DNA from: Streptomyces albus subsp. albus | Lineage (GTDB): Bacteria > Actinomycetota > Actinomycetes > Streptomycetales > Streptomycetaceae | Direction: 5' to 3' | DNA: 64,000 nucleotides | Assembly (NCBI RefSeq): GCF_000725885.1 | Contig: NZ_JODR01000025.1 | Coordinates: forward strand, 62,001 to 126,000 | The notes under the pieces: model-generated | Told to the model about the DNA's origin: nothing | The model's input: the letters and a program-made list of their open reading frames with translations, nothing else | The model's database searches: none | In this document: positions 63,386 to 64,000 of the stretch, in pieces | Position numbering within the stretch: position 1 is the first letter of the stretch | Layout: every line of letters begins with the position of its first letter | Translations under genes and position numbers: made by a program

Positions 63386-64000
63386 GTGACCCACGACTCG
63401 CCCGTGCACGACTTCGTCGCCATCGGACTGGGCCCCTTCAACCTGGGCCTCGCCTGCCTGACGGAGCCGGTACCGGACCTGAACGGCGTCTTCCTGGACG
63501 ACAAGCCCGCCTTCAGCTGGCACCCCGGCATGATGCTGGACGACAGCACACTCCAGACCCCGTTCATGTCGGACCTGGTCACCCTCGCGGACCCCACCTC
63601 GCCGTTCTCCTTCCTCAACTACCTCAAGGAGTCCGGCCGCCTCTACTCGTTCTACATACGCGAGAGCTTCTACCCGCTCCGCGCCGAGTTCAGCGACTAC
63701 TGCCGCTGGGCCGCCGAACGCCTCGGTGCGGACACCGTCCGCTTCGGCCACCGCGTCACCGGCGTCGAGTACGACGAGCAGGACGACCTCTACACCGTCC
63801 ACGCCGAACACCTGCCCACCGGCGAACACCGCGTCTTCCGCGCCCCCCGGCTCGTCCTGGGCACCGGCACCCCGCCCCACATCCCCGAACCCTGCCAGGG
63901 CCTGGGCGGCGACCTGATCCACAACTCCCGCTACCTGGATCAGAAGGAAGCCCTCCAGCGCAAGAAGAGCATCACCCTGGTCGGCAGCGGCCAGAGCGCG
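63386..64000 (+). CDS. desB: Cadaverine/lysine N-monooxygenase of desferrioxamine biosynthesis (5' part)
   Basis: The first 205 codons are visible; the gene runs off the window. It is a flavin N-hydroxylase: [16 protein letters not shown] is the FAD site (about residues 11-26), [25 protein letters not shown] is the family substrate region, and VGSGQSA at the end is the start of the NADPH site. It N-hydroxylates cadaverine in the second step of the pathway. GTG 63386 has GGAG 7 bases upstream. desC and desD are expected just beyond the window. Confidence 0.93.
   Translation, partial: MTHDSPVHDFVAIGLGPFNLGLACLTEPVPDLNGVFLDDKPAFSWHPGMMLDDSTLQTPFMSDLVTLADPTSPFSFLNYLKESGRLYSFYIRESFYPLRAEFSDYCRWAAERLGADTVRFGHRVTGVEYDEQDDLYTVHAEHLPTGEHRVFRAPRLVLGTGTPPHIPEPCQGLGGDLIHNSRYLDQKEALQRKKSITLVGSGQSA

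Overview
The window is high-GC (roughly 72-74 %) actinobacterial chromosome. Its gene content and order match a core arm-proximal segment of a Streptomyces chromosome: dnaE2, a SepF-like gene, der-plsC-cmk-tyrA-aroH, rluB-scpB-scpA-RHH-parA, ald, pyrG, recN-nadK-tlyA, and finally desferrioxamine-type siderophore genes. I see no rRNA, tRNA, CRISPR array, insertion sequence or phage. Very GC-rich DNA gives long open frames antisense to nearly every gene; those were discarded.

Layout, left to right. 1-2493: the start of an error-prone polymerase gene (dnaE2, minus strand) behind a LexA-type SOS box. 2841-9076: an OmpR-family two-component system followed by a GT2-GtrA fusion and a YkcB-like GT-C glycosyltransferase. 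Both the regulator gene and the glycosyltransferase pair are preceded by CACAG-type repeats phased at 11 bp, so the pair looks like the regulon of the adjacent sensor-regulator. 9195-11937: a divergent SDR/TetR pair and aspartate-semialdehyde dehydrogenase. 12112-14517: two secreted streptogrisin-type proteases with pro-regions. 14969-21108: SflA-like division protein, glutaryl-CoA dehydrogenase, DHA2 exporter, PIG-V-like mannosyltransferase and a PAP2 phosphatase. 21237-25015: I78-like inhibitor, WYL regulator and a GT4 transferase translationally coupled to an unknown protein. 25358-27759: an Rpf-LysM cell-wall hydrolase with a probable ydaO (c-di-AMP) riboswitch, and two overlapping genes of unknown function.

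27855-32529 is housekeeping (ribosome-assembly GTPase, acyltransferase, CMP kinase, tyrosine branch). 33023-38182 is a five-gene operon transcribed parA, ribbon-helix-helix gene, scpA, scpB, rluB; it joins DNA segregation and condensation functions, and ScpA carries an unusual acidic repeat extension. 38573-49000 holds ald, a STAND-type ATPase with TPRs, a nudix hydrolase coupled to pyrG, a GH15 hydrolase and a GT4 transferase. 49096-53766 holds recN, nadK, tlyA and a small gene. 53818-64000 is iron acquisition: a ferric-siderophore ABC importer, binding lipoprotein, siderophore-interacting reductase, then desA and the start of desB. Two iron boxes mark this section, which is interrupted by two apparently unrelated genes (HAD phosphatase and DUF1015).

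Overlapping starts (ATGA, GTGA, TAATG types) show translational coupling in many pairs. Strong GC-rich hairpins sit between most convergent genes. The most interesting observations are the phased-repeat two-component/glycosylation unit, the ParA-RHH-ScpAB operon with repeated GGTGACGT-like motifs upstream, the 120-bp tandem duplication in scpA, and the CxxC/HxxC protein with its overlapping partner.
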